This document shows, in pieces, positions 38,929 through 47,759 of a stretch of DNA of 57,088 bases. Below the pieces are notes generated by a model that was not told the DNA's origin, ran no database searches, and saw only the letters and a list, made by a program, of their open reading frames with translations. The stretch covers positions 1 to 57,088 of the forward strand of contig JANJWF010000028.1 in the NCBI GenBank assembly GCA_024709685.1. The letters run 5' to 3'. The stretch comes from Thiobacillus sp. (GTDB taxonomy: Bacteria; Pseudomonadota; Gammaproteobacteria; Burkholderiales; Thiobacillaceae). Numbering within the stretch: the stretch's first letter is position 1; each line of letters opens with the position of its first letter. Position numbers and translations under genes: made by a program.

Positions 38929-38960
38929 CGTGAGCCCGGGTTCGCACCGCGGGACTCACG
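38929..38960 (-). promoter_or_regulatory. Hairpin between dsrA and dsrB
   Basis: CGTGAGCCCG and CGGGACTCACG pair with a single bulged A around an 11-nt loop. It fills most of the dsrA-dsrB spacer, directly upstream of the dsrA stop side. Confidence 0.6.
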
Positions 38961-38972
38961 GGTAAACGAAAC

Positions 38973-40280
38973 TCAAGCTGCGGACTGCGACTGTTTGTAC
39001 TCGTTCCACTTCTCGACCTGCTCGTCCCAGTCGTCGGAACGGAAGTAGGGGTTCATGCGCGGCTGGCTGATCTGGTTGGGATCGACCGGAATATCCATGC
39101 CCTCGAGGAAGTTGGCCAGGCCGATACGCTCGATCATCTCGCCGGTACGCTCGTGCTCCAGGGCGTTTTCCGCGAAGAAGTCGATGATGTTACGCGACAA
39201 CTCGTTCAGCTTCTCGAAATCCTCGTCGGACTCGAGCTTCATGAACGGGATCACGACGGTACCCATAGTGGCACCGATCTTCAGCACGCTCTTGCCGCCC
39301 ACCAGGATGGTGACACCCTTGTCCACACCCGTGCGCAGGCCGCCGGGGATGACGTTGAGGCATTGCATGCAGCGCACGCAGTTCTTGTTGTCGATACACA
39401 GGCTGTTGCCGTCGCCCAGCTTGGCAACCGAGGTGTGCTCGTTGGCCTGCACCTTGTCGGAAGCAACCAGGGTGATGGCGCGGGTCGGGCACTTGCTGAC
39501 CACGTCGTTGACGAGATCGGTCATGCCGTGCGCCTGGTAGTACTGCTGCACGATCTTCTCATCGACGCGGATGTTGTCGCGCCAGGTGCCGATGGTCGCC
39601 ATGTCCGAGCGCTGGATCGCATTGACGCAGTCGTTCGGGCAGCCGGAAAACTTGAACTTGAACTTGTAGGGCAGAGACGGGCGGTGCATGTCATCGATGT
39701 TGTTGTTGATGACAGTGCGCAGCGCCTTGGCCTCGTCGAAGCAGGAATGCTCGCAACGCGCCGCGCCGACACAGGACATCGAGGTACGCAGCGAGGGGCC
39801 TGCGCCACCGAGGTCGAAACCCATTTCGTTGAACTTGTCGAAGGCCCGCTGCACGTCGACGGTCTTGATGCCCTGGAGCATGATGTCGCCGGACTGGCCA
39901 TGAAGACCGATCAGGCCCGAACCGCCGGTTGCCGACCAGGCGTCACACATCTTGCGCAGCAGATCGGAGCTGTAATGCATGCCGGGAGGCGGCATGATGC
40001 GCAGGGTATGGAATTCGGCCGCCTCGGGGAACACCGGGTTGTGGTTTTCGTCCTTCAGTTCGGTGAACCGCGGGATCACGCCACCGCCGTAACCGAACAC
40101 GCCGACCGTGCCGCCCTTCCAGTAGCCTTTCATGTCCTTGTAGGACGTTTCGAGCTGGCCCATCAGGTCGACCATCATGTCGTTGTCCTTGGCCAGGCGC
40201 TTCAGGTTGGTCACGAAGCTGGGCCACGGACCGCTCTCGAGCGCGTCCAGATTGGGCGTATCAATCATCTTCTTTGCCAT
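38973..40280 (-). CDS. dsrA: Sulfite reductase, dissimilatory-type, alpha subunit (reverse)
   Basis: 435 residues. Siroheme/cluster cysteines are in SCVGAARCEHSCFDEAKALR and FSGCPNDCVNAIQ; the ferredoxin insert has CIDNKNCVRCMQCLNVIPG. Catalyses six-electron oxidation to sulfite with DsrB. ATG 40280 (MAKKMIDTPNL) follows AGGAGA; the frame extends to 40346 with no better site. It is the first gene of a minus-strand run of at least 17 genes. Confidence 0.97.
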   Translation of the reverse strand: MAKKMIDTPNLDALESGPWPSFVTNLKRLAKDNDMMVDLMGQLETSYKDMKGYWKGGTVGVFGYGGGVIPRFTELKDENHNPVFPEAAEFHTLRIMPPPGMHYSSDLLRKMCDAWSATGGSGLIGLHGQSGDIMLQGIKTVDVQRAFDKFNEMGFDLGGAGPSLRTSMSCVGAARCEHSCFDEAKALRTVINNNIDDMHRPSLPYKFKFKFSGCPNDCVNAIQRSDMATIGTWRDNIRVDEKIVQQYYQAHGMTDLVNDVVSKCPTRAITLVASDKVQANEHTSVAKLGDGNSLCIDNKNCVRCMQCLNVIPGGLRTGVDKGVTILVGGKSVLKIGATMGTVVIPFMKLESDEDFEKLNELSRNIIDFFAENALEHERTGEMIERIGLANFLEGMDIPVDPNQISQPRMNPYFRSDDWDEQVEKWNEYKQSQSAA

Positions 40281-40619
40281 AGTTTCTTCTCCTAGAACAT
40301 TTCGAATTGCCCGCTTAGCCGACAGCTCAACGGTTTGCACCATCATATTGACTTGGCGGATTCATGACCATCATTCTCACGGGTAAAACAAATACGCCAT
40401 CGCGGTAGTACATAACCCCCCCCAAAAGGGTTATATGAGCCCTCCCAAGATGGGAATGCCTCATTCACGCAAAGGGTGAGACATTACCGGCCCGCCACTG
40501 AGTCGATAAGAGTATTAAAATATTCTTGGCCGTGCAAGCATTGGTTACTTGAATTGCCAAATAGCATCCCCACCATCGGCCCGGTTGCACTTTGAATGAA
40601 GCATCACGGATTTGAGTCC
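40281..40619. promoter_or_regulatory. Divergent dsrA / cas6-like regulatory region
   Basis: About 340 bp separate the divergent starts. It is A/T-richer than its surroundings and holds an imperfect dyad GAGTATT-AA-AATATTC (40510-40525), hairpins ATAACCC/GGGTTAT (about 40409-40434) and TCCCA-AGA-TGGGA (40444-40456), and CTCATTC/GGGTGAG. The dyad is a candidate operator and the hairpins would lie in a long dsr 5' leader. No clear consensus -35/-10 pair stands out. Confidence 0.55.
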
Positions 40620-40841
40620 ATGCCCGAGATTACGCCCCTAGACAAAATGCGGTTGCCGTTCGGCGGCCAGGAAATCGAATTCCAGCACCTGACGCACGAG
40701 TCCGGCGGCGTGCCGTTTCTGCGCATCCGTATCCGTGAAAACAAGCGCTTCACCATATTCGACGTCGACCCCCCCAGCGCGCAAAAGTGGGCCGAGTTCA
40801 TGCTGGCCTGGGCCCGGGATCATGCGGGAGACGCGCCATGA
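40620..40841 (+). CDS. Small unknown protein upstream of the Cas6-like gene
   Basis: 73 residues (MPEITPLDKMRLPFGGQEIE; FTIFDVDPPSAQKWAEFMLA). I do not recognise the family. It is soluble, with an alternating beta pattern in the centre and a C-terminal helix. ATG 40596 would add eight residues. Its stop overlaps the Cas6-like start by 4 nt (ATGA), so the two are made together. Confidence 0.75.
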   Translation: MPEITPLDKMRLPFGGQEIEFQHLTHESGGVPFLRIRIRENKRFTIFDVDPPSAQKWAEFMLAWARDHAGDAP

Positions 40842-41494
40842 GCTGGGGCTGGCCCGAAGACAAACCGGAAGAATACGTGCCGCGCATGATCGATCTGCAA
40901 TTCGATCTGGTGGGCACGACGATTCCGGCCGAGAGCGCGCAATTGCTGTCCGATGCACTCCTCGGCGCGCTGCCCTGGCTGGGCGAAGATCCCGCTACCG
41001 GCGTCCATCATCTCAAAGGCGCGGAAACCAACAGCGGCGATCTCTCGCTCAACATCAACCGGCGCACCAAGCTTTTCATACGGGTCCCCAAGGTGCGGGT
41101 AGACGACATGCAGCAACTGGTCGGCCAGAGCCTGGACCTGGCGGGCCACGCGCTGCAGATCGGCAGCTTCAAGCCCCGCGAATTCAGCCCGTTCAATCAT
41201 ATCTATGCGCACTTTGTTGACACGGGCAGCGCGAGTGAAGAACAATTCGTGCAGGACGTGATGCGCGAGCTGGACGGTCACTTTCACCTGCACTGCGGTT
41301 TCATCTGCGGCAAGCCGCAAACGCTACAAAGCGCATCTGGGCCGCTGCACGGGTTCAGCCTGATGCTGCACGACGTCCCCCCGCACAAGTCCCTGCAGTT
41401 CCAGGACGAGGGGATCGGACGCAACCACCTGTTGGGCTGTGGGATTTTCATCCCGCATAAATCCATCGCACCCGTAGTTCCGGCCATTCTTTAA
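40838..41494 (+). CDS. Orphan Cas6/Cmx6-like RAMP protein
   Basis: 218 residues that match the pattern of the Cas6/Cmx6 (type I-MYXAN) family: an N-terminal ferredoxin-like half (MIDLQFDLVGTTIPAESAQL, PWLGEDPATGVHHLKG), NRRTKLFIRVP, then HCGFICGKPQTL, GFSLMLHDVPPHKSLQFQDE and the glycine-rich C-terminal loop GIGRNHLLGCGIFIPHKSI. Cas6 enzymes cut CRISPR precursor RNA, with a His commonly involved; HH in VHHLKG is a candidate. There is no CRISPR array or other cas gene in the window, so a non-CRISPR RNA role beside the dsr genes is likely. The family call is from memory of motifs. Confidence 0.72.
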   Translation: MSWGWPEDKPEEYVPRMIDLQFDLVGTTIPAESAQLLSDALLGALPWLGEDPATGVHHLKGAETNSGDLSLNINRRTKLFIRVPKVRVDDMQQLVGQSLDLAGHALQIGSFKPREFSPFNHIYAHFVDTGSASEEQFVQDVMRELDGHFHLHCGFICGKPQTLQSASGPLHGFSLMLHDVPPHKSLQFQDEGIGRNHLLGCGIFIPHKSIAPVVPAIL

Positions 41495-41550
41495 ACCCGA
41501 GGCCGGCGCTGCGGCAATTTCTTTAACAACCATCCTGAAAGGAGAAAAAG

Positions 41551-41883
41551 ATGTCTTACGTTGTAAACGGCGAAGAGCTTGAAACTGGTGATGAGGACTT
41601 TCTGCTGGAAGCCAATTTCAGCGACGACGTTCCCCCGGTCATCGCCGCAGCCGAGAAAATCACGCTGACCGACGAGCACTGGACGGTCATCCACTACCTG
41701 CGCGACAAATACAAGGAAGACGGCCAAACGCCGAACTTCCGCAACATGCTGGCAGAAATCGAAGACCTGCACCCGGGCACCGACTGGAAGAAAAAGCTGT
41801 ACGAGCTGTTCCCCAACATGCCGGCTCGCCAGGGTGCGCGTGTTGCCGGCCTGCCCAAGCCCTTCGGCAAGGGCGGCTACTGA
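41551..41883 (+). CDS. DsrC/TusE-family protein lacking both cysteines
   Basis: 110 residues, clearly homologous to DsrC (ITLTDEHWTVIHYLRDKYKE, LYELFPNMPARQGARVAGLP). At the C-terminus the two redox positions are changed: the upstream Cys is Ala in RQGARVAGLP and the penultimate Cys is lost in KPFGKGGY. It contains no cysteine, so it cannot carry sulfur; it resembles the RspA-like branch suggested to be regulatory. A strong AAAGGAG lies before ATG 41551. It could compete with DsrC for partners. Confidence 0.85.
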   Translation: MSYVVNGEELETGDEDFLLEANFSDDVPPVIAAAEKITLTDEHWTVIHYLRDKYKEDGQTPNFRNMLAEIEDLHPGTDWKKKLYELFPNMPARQGARVAGLPKPFGKGGY

Positions 41884-41949
41884 GCAGGCTGCACAGCCCA
41901 CATTGAACGGGCAGCGGCTACTCCGCTGCCCCGATCTCACGGCTCCCCG

Positions 41950-42804
41950 ATGCTTTCCAACACCCTCGTTTCCACCGAAGACCTGGCCGCACACCTGGGC
42001 GATCCCAACTGGGTGATCCTGGACTGCCGCTTCACCCTTACCGATACCGGGGCCGGCCGCCAGGCGTATGCGAAAGCCCATATTCCGGGCGCGCACTATG
42101 TGCATCTGGATGACGATCTATCCGCCCCCGTCAGCGAAACCACCGGGCGACATCCGCTGCCTGACCCGCACGTGCTGGCCGAGAAGCTGTGTGCGTGGGG
42201 GATCGGCGTCAACAAGCAAGTGGTGGTATACGACGACAGTTACGGGGCCATGGCCGTGCGGCTGTGGTGGATGATGCGCTGGCTCGGCCACCCTGCCGTG
42301 GCGCTCCTGGATGGCGGTTATCCGAAATGGACGCGCGAGAAGCGGCCGGTCGATGCCGACGTCCCAGTGCCACACAAGGCCGCCTGTGCCTGTCTGCCCG
42401 AACCCACCCAGATCGTGACGGCAGAAGATGTCATGCACGCGTCGAAGACGGGGGAGCAGATCATCATCGACGCGCGCCCGGACCGCCGCTTCACCGGTGA
42501 ATTCGAACCGCTCGATCCGGTGGCCGGGCACGTGCCAGGCGCCATCAACTATCCGTTCGACGAGAACCTCGACGTGGACGGCACCTTCCTGCCGCCAGAG
42601 GCCCTGCGCGAGAACTACCAGGCGCTGCTGAAGGGCAGGCCCGCCTGGCAGGTGCTCCACATGTGCGGCTCCGGCGTCACCGCCTGCCACAATATCCTGG
42701 CGATGGAAATCGCCGGGCTCCCCGGTTCCCGCCTCTACCCCGGCTCGTGGAGCGAGTGGATCACCGATCCCACCCGCCCCGTCGCCACAGGCGAGGCCAA
42801 CTGA
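41950..42804 (+). CDS. sseA: Two-domain sulfurtransferase (thiosulfate/3-mercaptopyruvate type)
   Basis: 284 residues with two rhodanese domains. The second has the active loop CGSGVTACHNIL and ends GSWSEWITDPTRPV, both typical of SseA-type enzymes; the first (VILDCRFTLTDTGAGRQAYA, IPGAHYVHLDDDLS) is inactive as usual. CGSGVT is closer to mercaptopyruvate sulfurtransferases than to CRKGVT thiosulfate enzymes. It fits a sulfur-handling neighbourhood. Confidence 0.92.
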   Translation: MLSNTLVSTEDLAAHLGDPNWVILDCRFTLTDTGAGRQAYAKAHIPGAHYVHLDDDLSAPVSETTGRHPLPDPHVLAEKLCAWGIGVNKQVVVYDDSYGAMAVRLWWMMRWLGHPAVALLDGGYPKWTREKRPVDADVPVPHKAACACLPEPTQIVTAEDVMHASKTGEQIIIDARPDRRFTGEFEPLDPVAGHVPGAINYPFDENLDVDGTFLPPEALRENYQALLKGRPAWQVLHMCGSGVTACHNILAMEIAGLPGSRLYPGSWSEWITDPTRPVATGEAN

Positions 42805-42825
42805 GCGACCAAAAGGAGAGCAGCC

Positions 42826-43446
42826 ATGGTCAAACCCGTACGAGTCCGCACCATCTGGTTCAAGAAGGACGGCGAACGCAGTGCCGAGGAAATCGCCACC
42901 GCTGTCGCCTCCACGATCTGGCGCGTCGCCGACAAGGCGGTCGACAACCTCGGCCAAGAGAACTACGACATCATCACCCCGGCACGCGGCTTCAAGCTGA
43001 TCGCCGAATTCGTCGCCTTCCTCGTGCACTACTGCGACCGCATGGCCTACGCGACCCAGACGCCCGAGCGCCGTGTCACGGTGCTGCAGGCGATCAGCAC
43101 CCGGCTGGGCGAAGTGATGGAAGAAAACATCGTCGAGGCGGTCGGCCCCGACCCTAGCCGCAACTTCAAGGCCGAGTTCATCGACTTCCTCAACCGTCGC
43201 TTCGCCGACTACGCCGAATTCGAGTTTCCCGACGAAGAGAAGGCCAGCTTCCCGGCGCTGCGCTTCCTCGGCCTGCAGATCCGCGAGGAGATGGGCGAGG
43301 ACGACAAGACCTGGATCATGGACCAGATCATGGACATCGAAATGCCCGAAATGATGGGAACGGTGAGCAAGAGCTTCAAGGGGCTCCTGTCCGACGCCCC
43401 GGTCAAGCGCGGCTTCGGTTCGCCCGACATGCTGCCGCCGGAATAA
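42826..43446 (+). CDS. Unknown conserved-looking protein, 206 residues
   Basis: AAAAGGAGAG gives a strong start at ATG 42826. I do not recognise the family. It is soluble and mostly helical (VASTIWRVADKAVDNLGQEN, KAEFIDFLNRRFADYAEFEF), rich in acidic and Met residues near WIMDQIMDIEMPEMMG. It lies between a sulfurtransferase and a TauD-like oxygenase with short gaps, probably one transcript. Confidence 0.8.
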   Translation: MVKPVRVRTIWFKKDGERSAEEIATAVASTIWRVADKAVDNLGQENYDIITPARGFKLIAEFVAFLVHYCDRMAYATQTPERRVTVLQAISTRLGEVMEENIVEAVGPDPSRNFKAEFIDFLNRRFADYAEFEFPDEEKASFPALRFLGLQIREEMGEDDKTWIMDQIMDIEMPEMMGTVSKSFKGLLSDAPVKRGFGSPDMLPPE

Positions 43447-43450
43447 GTCG

Positions 43451-44395
43451 TTGGCGGCATCACCCTTCGATCTGGCCAACGAGAGCGGTTACCGAGCCTG
43501 GCGTGATGCCAGACTCGCCGCCTATCCGCGCAGCGTCGACGAGCTCGTCGTGCCGCTGGCCGACCCATGGCACCTGAGTGCTGACGAACTCGCCGCGATC
43601 GAAGCCCGCTGTGCGCGTGCCAACATGGCGATCTACAGCGTGCCGCATCTCCCGGCCGCCGACAAGTCGCTCGCCAGGGAACTCGGGCGGCAGCTTGGCC
43701 TGGCCCGGCTCGAGGGCAACTACCTCGCCGACGAGGACGGGCTGTCCAGCATCACGCCGGCCGCCGACGCAGACGGCAGCGTGCGCGGCGAATACATTCC
43801 CTACACCCACAAGCCGATCAACTGGCACACCGACGGCTACTACAACGCACTCGACCGCCGCATCCTCGGCATGACGCTGCACTGCGCGCAGGACGCTGAG
43901 CGCGGCGGCGAGAATGCGCTGCTCGACCACGAGATCGCCTACATCCAGTTGCGCGACGTCGATCCGGATTACGTCGCCGCGCTGATGCAGCCCGACGCGA
44001 TGACGATTCCGGCACGCATGGACGAGGTTTCCCTCTCCCAGGGGGAGAGATCGCAAACGCCGAATCAAGACCAATCGATCGGCCGCGCCGAGCAGAGCGG
44101 CCCGGTGTTCGCAGTCGATCCCGACGCGGGCTTTCTCACCATGCGCTACACGGCGCGCACCCGCTCGATCGCGTGGAAGGCCGGCGCCATCACGCAAGCC
44201 GCGGTCAGAACGCTGGCCGACATCCTGGCGAACTCAGAATACATCCTCACCGCACGCCTCGCCCCCGGCATGGGCCTGGTCTGCAACAACGTGCTGCACA
44301 CCCGCAGCGCATTTTCCGATTCTCCCGAACACCGCCGCCTGCTTTATCGCGGGCGCTATTACGACCGTCTGAGCTTTCCCACACACGCGGCTTAG
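43451..44395 (+). CDS. TauD/TfdA-family Fe(II) 2-oxoglutarate-type dioxygenase
   Basis: 314 residues. The iron-binding motif is HTD in PINWHTDGYYN, with the distal His/Arg region VCNNVLHTRSAFSD and YRGRYYDRL. GGENALLDHEIAY is also typical. The substrate is unknown; a sulfonate or a haem/sulfur-linked role is possible from context only. TTG 43451 is the likely start. A run EVSLSQGERSQTPNQ near residue 195 looks inserted and contains a palindrome (44033-44049). Confidence 0.82.
   Translation: MAASPFDLANESGYRAWRDARLAAYPRSVDELVVPLADPWHLSADELAAIEARCARANMAIYSVPHLPAADKSLARELGRQLGLARLEGNYLADEDGLSSITPAADADGSVRGEYIPYTHKPINWHTDGYYNALDRRILGMTLHCAQDAERGGENALLDHEIAYIQLRDVDPDYVAALMQPDAMTIPARMDEVSLSQGERSQTPNQDQSIGRAEQSGPVFAVDPDAGFLTMRYTARTRSIAWKAGAITQAAVRTLADILANSEYILTARLAPGMGLVCNNVLHTRSAFSDSPEHRRLLYRGRYYDRLSFPTHAA
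44033..44049 (+). repeat. Palindrome inside the TauD-like gene
   Basis: CTCTCCC-AGG-GGGAGAG is a perfect 7-bp stem in frame, encoding SLSQGE. It resembles the core of bacterial REP-type sequences and coincides with an apparent insertion relative to the usual TauD fold. Confidence 0.5.
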
Positions 44396-44445
44396 GCCGC
44401 GGGTAAAGTAAAATGGTGTTTTCGATCAATCGGCCATCTGCCGTC

Positions 44446-45696
44446 ATGCAGCTTCTCACCCTCGGGGTCAACCATCACACTGCGCCGCTCGCGATCCGCG
44501 AGCAGGTCGCGTTCGGCCCCGACAAGCTGGTGCAGGCGCTGCACGAGTTGACCCAGAGCGACCGCGCCTCCGAGGTCGCCATCCTGTCGACCTGCAACCG
44601 CACCGAGCTATACGTCAACACGCCCTCCCCCGATGCCGTGACGCAGTGGCTGGCCGATTTCCACCACATCGAACGGCGCGAGCTCGCCCCCTATCTGTAC
44701 GCGTTGCCGCGGGAGAAGGCGGCGCAGCACGCATTCCGCGTTGCCGCCGGTCTCGATTCGATGGTATTGGGCGAGACCCAGATCCTCGGCCAGATGAAGC
44801 AGGCAGTGCACACCGCCGAGGAAGCCGGCACGCTCGGCCTGCTGCTGCACAAGCTGTTCCAGCGCACCTTCTCGGTCGCCAAGGAAGTGCGCACCAGCAC
44901 CGAGATCGGTGCCAATTCGGTATCGATGGCTGCCGCCTCGGTGCGCCTCGCCGAGCGCATCTTCCCCAGCATCAAGGACCAGTCCTGCCTGTTCATCGGC
45001 GCCGGCGAAATGATCGAGCTGTGCATCACCCACTTCGCCGCGCAGCATCCGCGCCGCATGACCGTGGCCAACCGCACCGCCGAGCGCGCGCGCCCGCTGG
45101 CCGAACGGTTCAACGCCGGGGTCATCCCGCTCACCGCGCTGCCCGAGGAAGTCGCCGCCCACGACATCATCATCACCTCGACCGCGAGCCCACTGCCCAT
45201 CCTCGGCAAGGGCATGCTCGAGCGTGCGATCAAGCAGCGCCGCCACCGCCCCATCTTCATCGTCGACCTGGCGGTGCCGCGCGACGTCGAGGCCGAGGTC
45301 GCCGACATGGACGACGTCTTCCTCTACAGCGTCGACGATCTCGGCCAGGTGGTGCGCGAAGGCATGGACAACCGCGTCGCGCAGGTGGCGCAGGCCGAGG
45401 CCATCATCGAGACCAGCGTCGAAAGCTTCGTGCACTGGATGGAAGGGCGCGAGCTGGTGCCGGTGATCCGCTCGCTGCGCGATTCCGCCGAGCGCCATCG
45501 CCGCCACGAGATCGAGAAGGCCCAGAAGGCCCTTGCACGCGGCGACGACCCGCATGCCATCATCGATGCGCTCTCGCACGCACTCACCAACAAGCTGCTG
45601 CACGCCCCCACCCACGCACTCAACCACGCCACGCACGACGAACGCGAGCAGATCGTCCGTCTCATCAGCCAGCTCCACGGGCTGCACCACGAATGA
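44446..45696 (+). CDS. hemA: Glutamyl-tRNA reductase
   Basis: 416 residues. Motifs are [29 protein letters not shown] with the catalytic Cys, [17 protein letters not shown], and the NADP domain [16 protein letters not shown]. First committed step of tetrapyrrole synthesis, feeding siroheme and haem made elsewhere in this window. ATG 44446 ([11 protein letters not shown]) matches the family; ATG 44413 is possible. Its stop overlaps the prfA start by 4 nt. Confidence 0.96.
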   Translation: MQLLTLGVNHHTAPLAIREQVAFGPDKLVQALHELTQSDRASEVAILSTCNRTELYVNTPSPDAVTQWLADFHHIERRELAPYLYALPREKAAQHAFRVAAGLDSMVLGETQILGQMKQAVHTAEEAGTLGLLLHKLFQRTFSVAKEVRTSTEIGANSVSMAAASVRLAERIFPSIKDQSCLFIGAGEMIELCITHFAAQHPRRMTVANRTAERARPLAERFNAGVIPLTALPEEVAAHDIIITSTASPLPILGKGMLERAIKQRRHRPIFIVDLAVPRDVEAEVADMDDVFLYSVDDLGQVVREGMDNRVAQVAQAEAIIETSVESFVHWMEGRELVPVIRSLRDSAERHRRHEIEKAQKALARGDDPHAIIDALSHALTNKLLHAPTHALNHATHDEREQIVRLISQLHGLHHE

Positions 45697-46775
45697 AAGC
45701 CTCGCTGGCTGACAAGCTCGCTCGCGCCGACGAGCGACTGGAAGAACTCGATGCCCTGCTGTCGCAGCCGGAAATCGCGGGCGACATGGACAGCTACCGC
45801 AAGCTCACCCGCGAGCACGCGGACATCTCCCCGGTCGTGGCGCTGTATCGCCAGTATCGGCAGGTCGAGGCCGACCAGAAGAGCGCGAGCGAAATGCTCG
45901 GCGACCCGGACATGCGCGAACTCGCCGAGGCCGAGCTTGCGGACGGTGCAGCGAAAATCACCCGACTGGAAACCGAGCTGCAGACCGCGCTGTTGCCGAA
46001 AGACCCCAACGACGAACGCAACATCTTCCTGGAAATCCGTGCCGGCACCGGCGGCGACGAGTCGGCGCTGTTCGCCGGCAACCTTCTGCGCATGTACATC
46101 CGCTACGCCGAGCGCTGCGGCTGGAAAACGGAAATCGTGTCGGAAAACCCCGGCGAGGTCGGCGGCTACAAGGAAGCCATCGTACGCATCATCGGCCATG
46201 GCGCCTACTCGCGACTGAAATTCGAGTCGGGCGGCCACCGCGTTCAGCGGGTGCCAGAAACCGAATCGCAGGGTCGCATCCACACCTCGGCGTGCACGGT
46301 GGCGGTGATGCCCGAAGCCGACGAGGTCGGCGAGGTCGACATCAACCCGGCGGACCTGCGCATCGACACCTTCCGCGCCTCGGGCGCAGGCGGCCAGCAC
46401 ATCAACAAGACCGATTCCGCGGTGCGCATCACCCACCTGCCCACGGGTCTCGTGGTCGAATGCCAGGACGACCGCTCGCAGCACCGCAACCGCGCACAGG
46501 CGATGAGCGTGCTGGCAGCGCGCCTGATGGACCGCCAGTTGCAGCAGCAGCAGGCCACCGAAGCCAGCACCCGCAAGAGCCTGATCGGTAGCGGCGACCG
46601 CTCCGACCGCATCCGCACCTACAACTTCCCGCAGGGCCGCGTCACCGACCACCGCATCAACCTCACGCTCTACAGGATCGACGCGATGATGGATGGCGAT
46701 CTCACCGAACTGCTCGATGCGCTGGCGGCCGAGCACCAAGCCGAGCTGCTGGCCACGCTTTCAGGTGAGGGCTAG
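45693..46775 (+). CDS. prfA: Peptide chain release factor 1
   Basis: 360 residues. The peptidyl-hydrolysis motif is [15 protein letters not shown], and the stop-codon reading tripeptide region is [17 protein letters not shown], giving PET in place of the usual PxT. It reads UAA/UAG. Typical hemA-prfA-prmC operon; prmC follows after 3 bp and methylates the GGQ glutamine. Confidence 0.97.
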   Translation: MKASLADKLARADERLEELDALLSQPEIAGDMDSYRKLTREHADISPVVALYRQYRQVEADQKSASEMLGDPDMRELAEAELADGAAKITRLETELQTALLPKDPNDERNIFLEIRAGTGGDESALFAGNLLRMYIRYAERCGWKTEIVSENPGEVGGYKEAIVRIIGHGAYSRLKFESGGHRVQRVPETESQGRIHTSACTVAVMPEADEVGEVDINPADLRIDTFRASGAGGQHINKTDSAVRITHLPTGLVVECQDDRSQHRNRAQAMSVLAARLMDRQLQQQQATEASTRKSLIGSGDRSDRIRTYNFPQGRVTDHRINLTLYRIDAMMDGDLTELLDALAAEHQAELLATLSGEG

Positions 46776-46778
46776 GCA

Positions 46779-47657
46779 TTGAACGGAGCGGCGGTCACCG
46801 TCGCCCGACTGATTCACGACGCGACCGTCCGCATCGCCGACACACTCGGGCTGGGCAGGCGCGAAGCCCGCATCGAAGCGCGTGCACTGGCGGCGCACGC
46901 CTGGCAGGTCGAGACCGCCTGGCTGATCGCACACGACACCGATATCCCCGACCTCATGCAAACCGCGGCTTTCCTGGCTTTGCTCGAGCAACGGCTGGCC
47001 GGCCAGCCCGTCGCCTATCTCACCGGCATGCGCGAGTTCTATGGCCGGCGCTTTCATGTCGGCCCCGACGTGCTGATCCCGCGCCCGGAAACCGAACTGC
47101 TGGTCGAACGGGCGCTAAGCCACCTGCCCACCGGCCAACCCCTGCGCGTGCTCGACCTTGGCACCGGCAGCGGCTGCATCGCCGTGACGATCGCGCTGGA
47201 GCGCCCGCTAGCGATCGTCACGGCCGTCGATCGTTCGCCGGCGGCCCTGGCGCTGGCGCAGCGCAACGCCAGCGCCCTCAAGGCCGCTGTTCGCTTTTTG
47301 CAAAGCGACTGGTTTGCCGCGCTTGCCGGAGAACACTTCGACCTCATCGTCGGCAATCCGCCCTACGTCGCAGCGGACGACCCCCATCTCGGCCGCGGCG
47401 ACGTGCGCTTCGAACCGCTTGCCGCACTCGCGGCAGGGCACGACGGATTCGGTGACCTGCGTCGCATCATCCGCGATGCACCCGCACACCTCGCCCCGGG
47501 CGGCTGGTTGTGGCTTGAGCACGGTTTTGAGCAGGCCGAACTGACTCGCCGCCTGCTTCAGGAAGCCTGCATGCAACACGTACAGACCCTGCAGGACGCG
47601 GCAAGGCTGCCCCGCATCAGCGGCGGGCAAGCGTCGGAAAAATTTACAGCCAACTGA
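46779..47657 (+). CDS. prmC: Release-factor glutamine N5-methyltransferase
   Basis: 292 residues. An N-terminal helical domain is followed by GQPVAYLTGMREFYGRRFHV, LIPRPETELLVE, the AdoMet loop VLDLGTGSGCIAVTIA and the catalytic NPPYV. It methylates Gln of the GGQ motif in release factors. TTG 46779 is the only suitable start, with GAGGGC upstream. Confidence 0.94.
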   Translation: MNGAAVTVARLIHDATVRIADTLGLGRREARIEARALAAHAWQVETAWLIAHDTDIPDLMQTAAFLALLEQRLAGQPVAYLTGMREFYGRRFHVGPDVLIPRPETELLVERALSHLPTGQPLRVLDLGTGSGCIAVTIALERPLAIVTAVDRSPAALALAQRNASALKAAVRFLQSDWFAALAGEHFDLIVGNPPYVAADDPHLGRGDVRFEPLAALAAGHDGFGDLRRIIRDAPAHLAPGGWLWLEHGFEQAELTRRLLQEACMQHVQTLQDAARLPRISGGQASEKFTAN

Positions 47658-47759
47658 CCTGGTCTCGCCAGACAAAGCAACGAACCCCCGGAACAAGGGC
47701 GTTGGCAGCCAGTTGGCGTGTACTGGCGCAAATCTTGCTGATGTGCTAACAATCCTCTC

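Noticed and set aside
40281-41494. CRISPR array near the Cas6-like gene
   Set aside because: No regularly spaced direct repeats were found here or elsewhere in the window.
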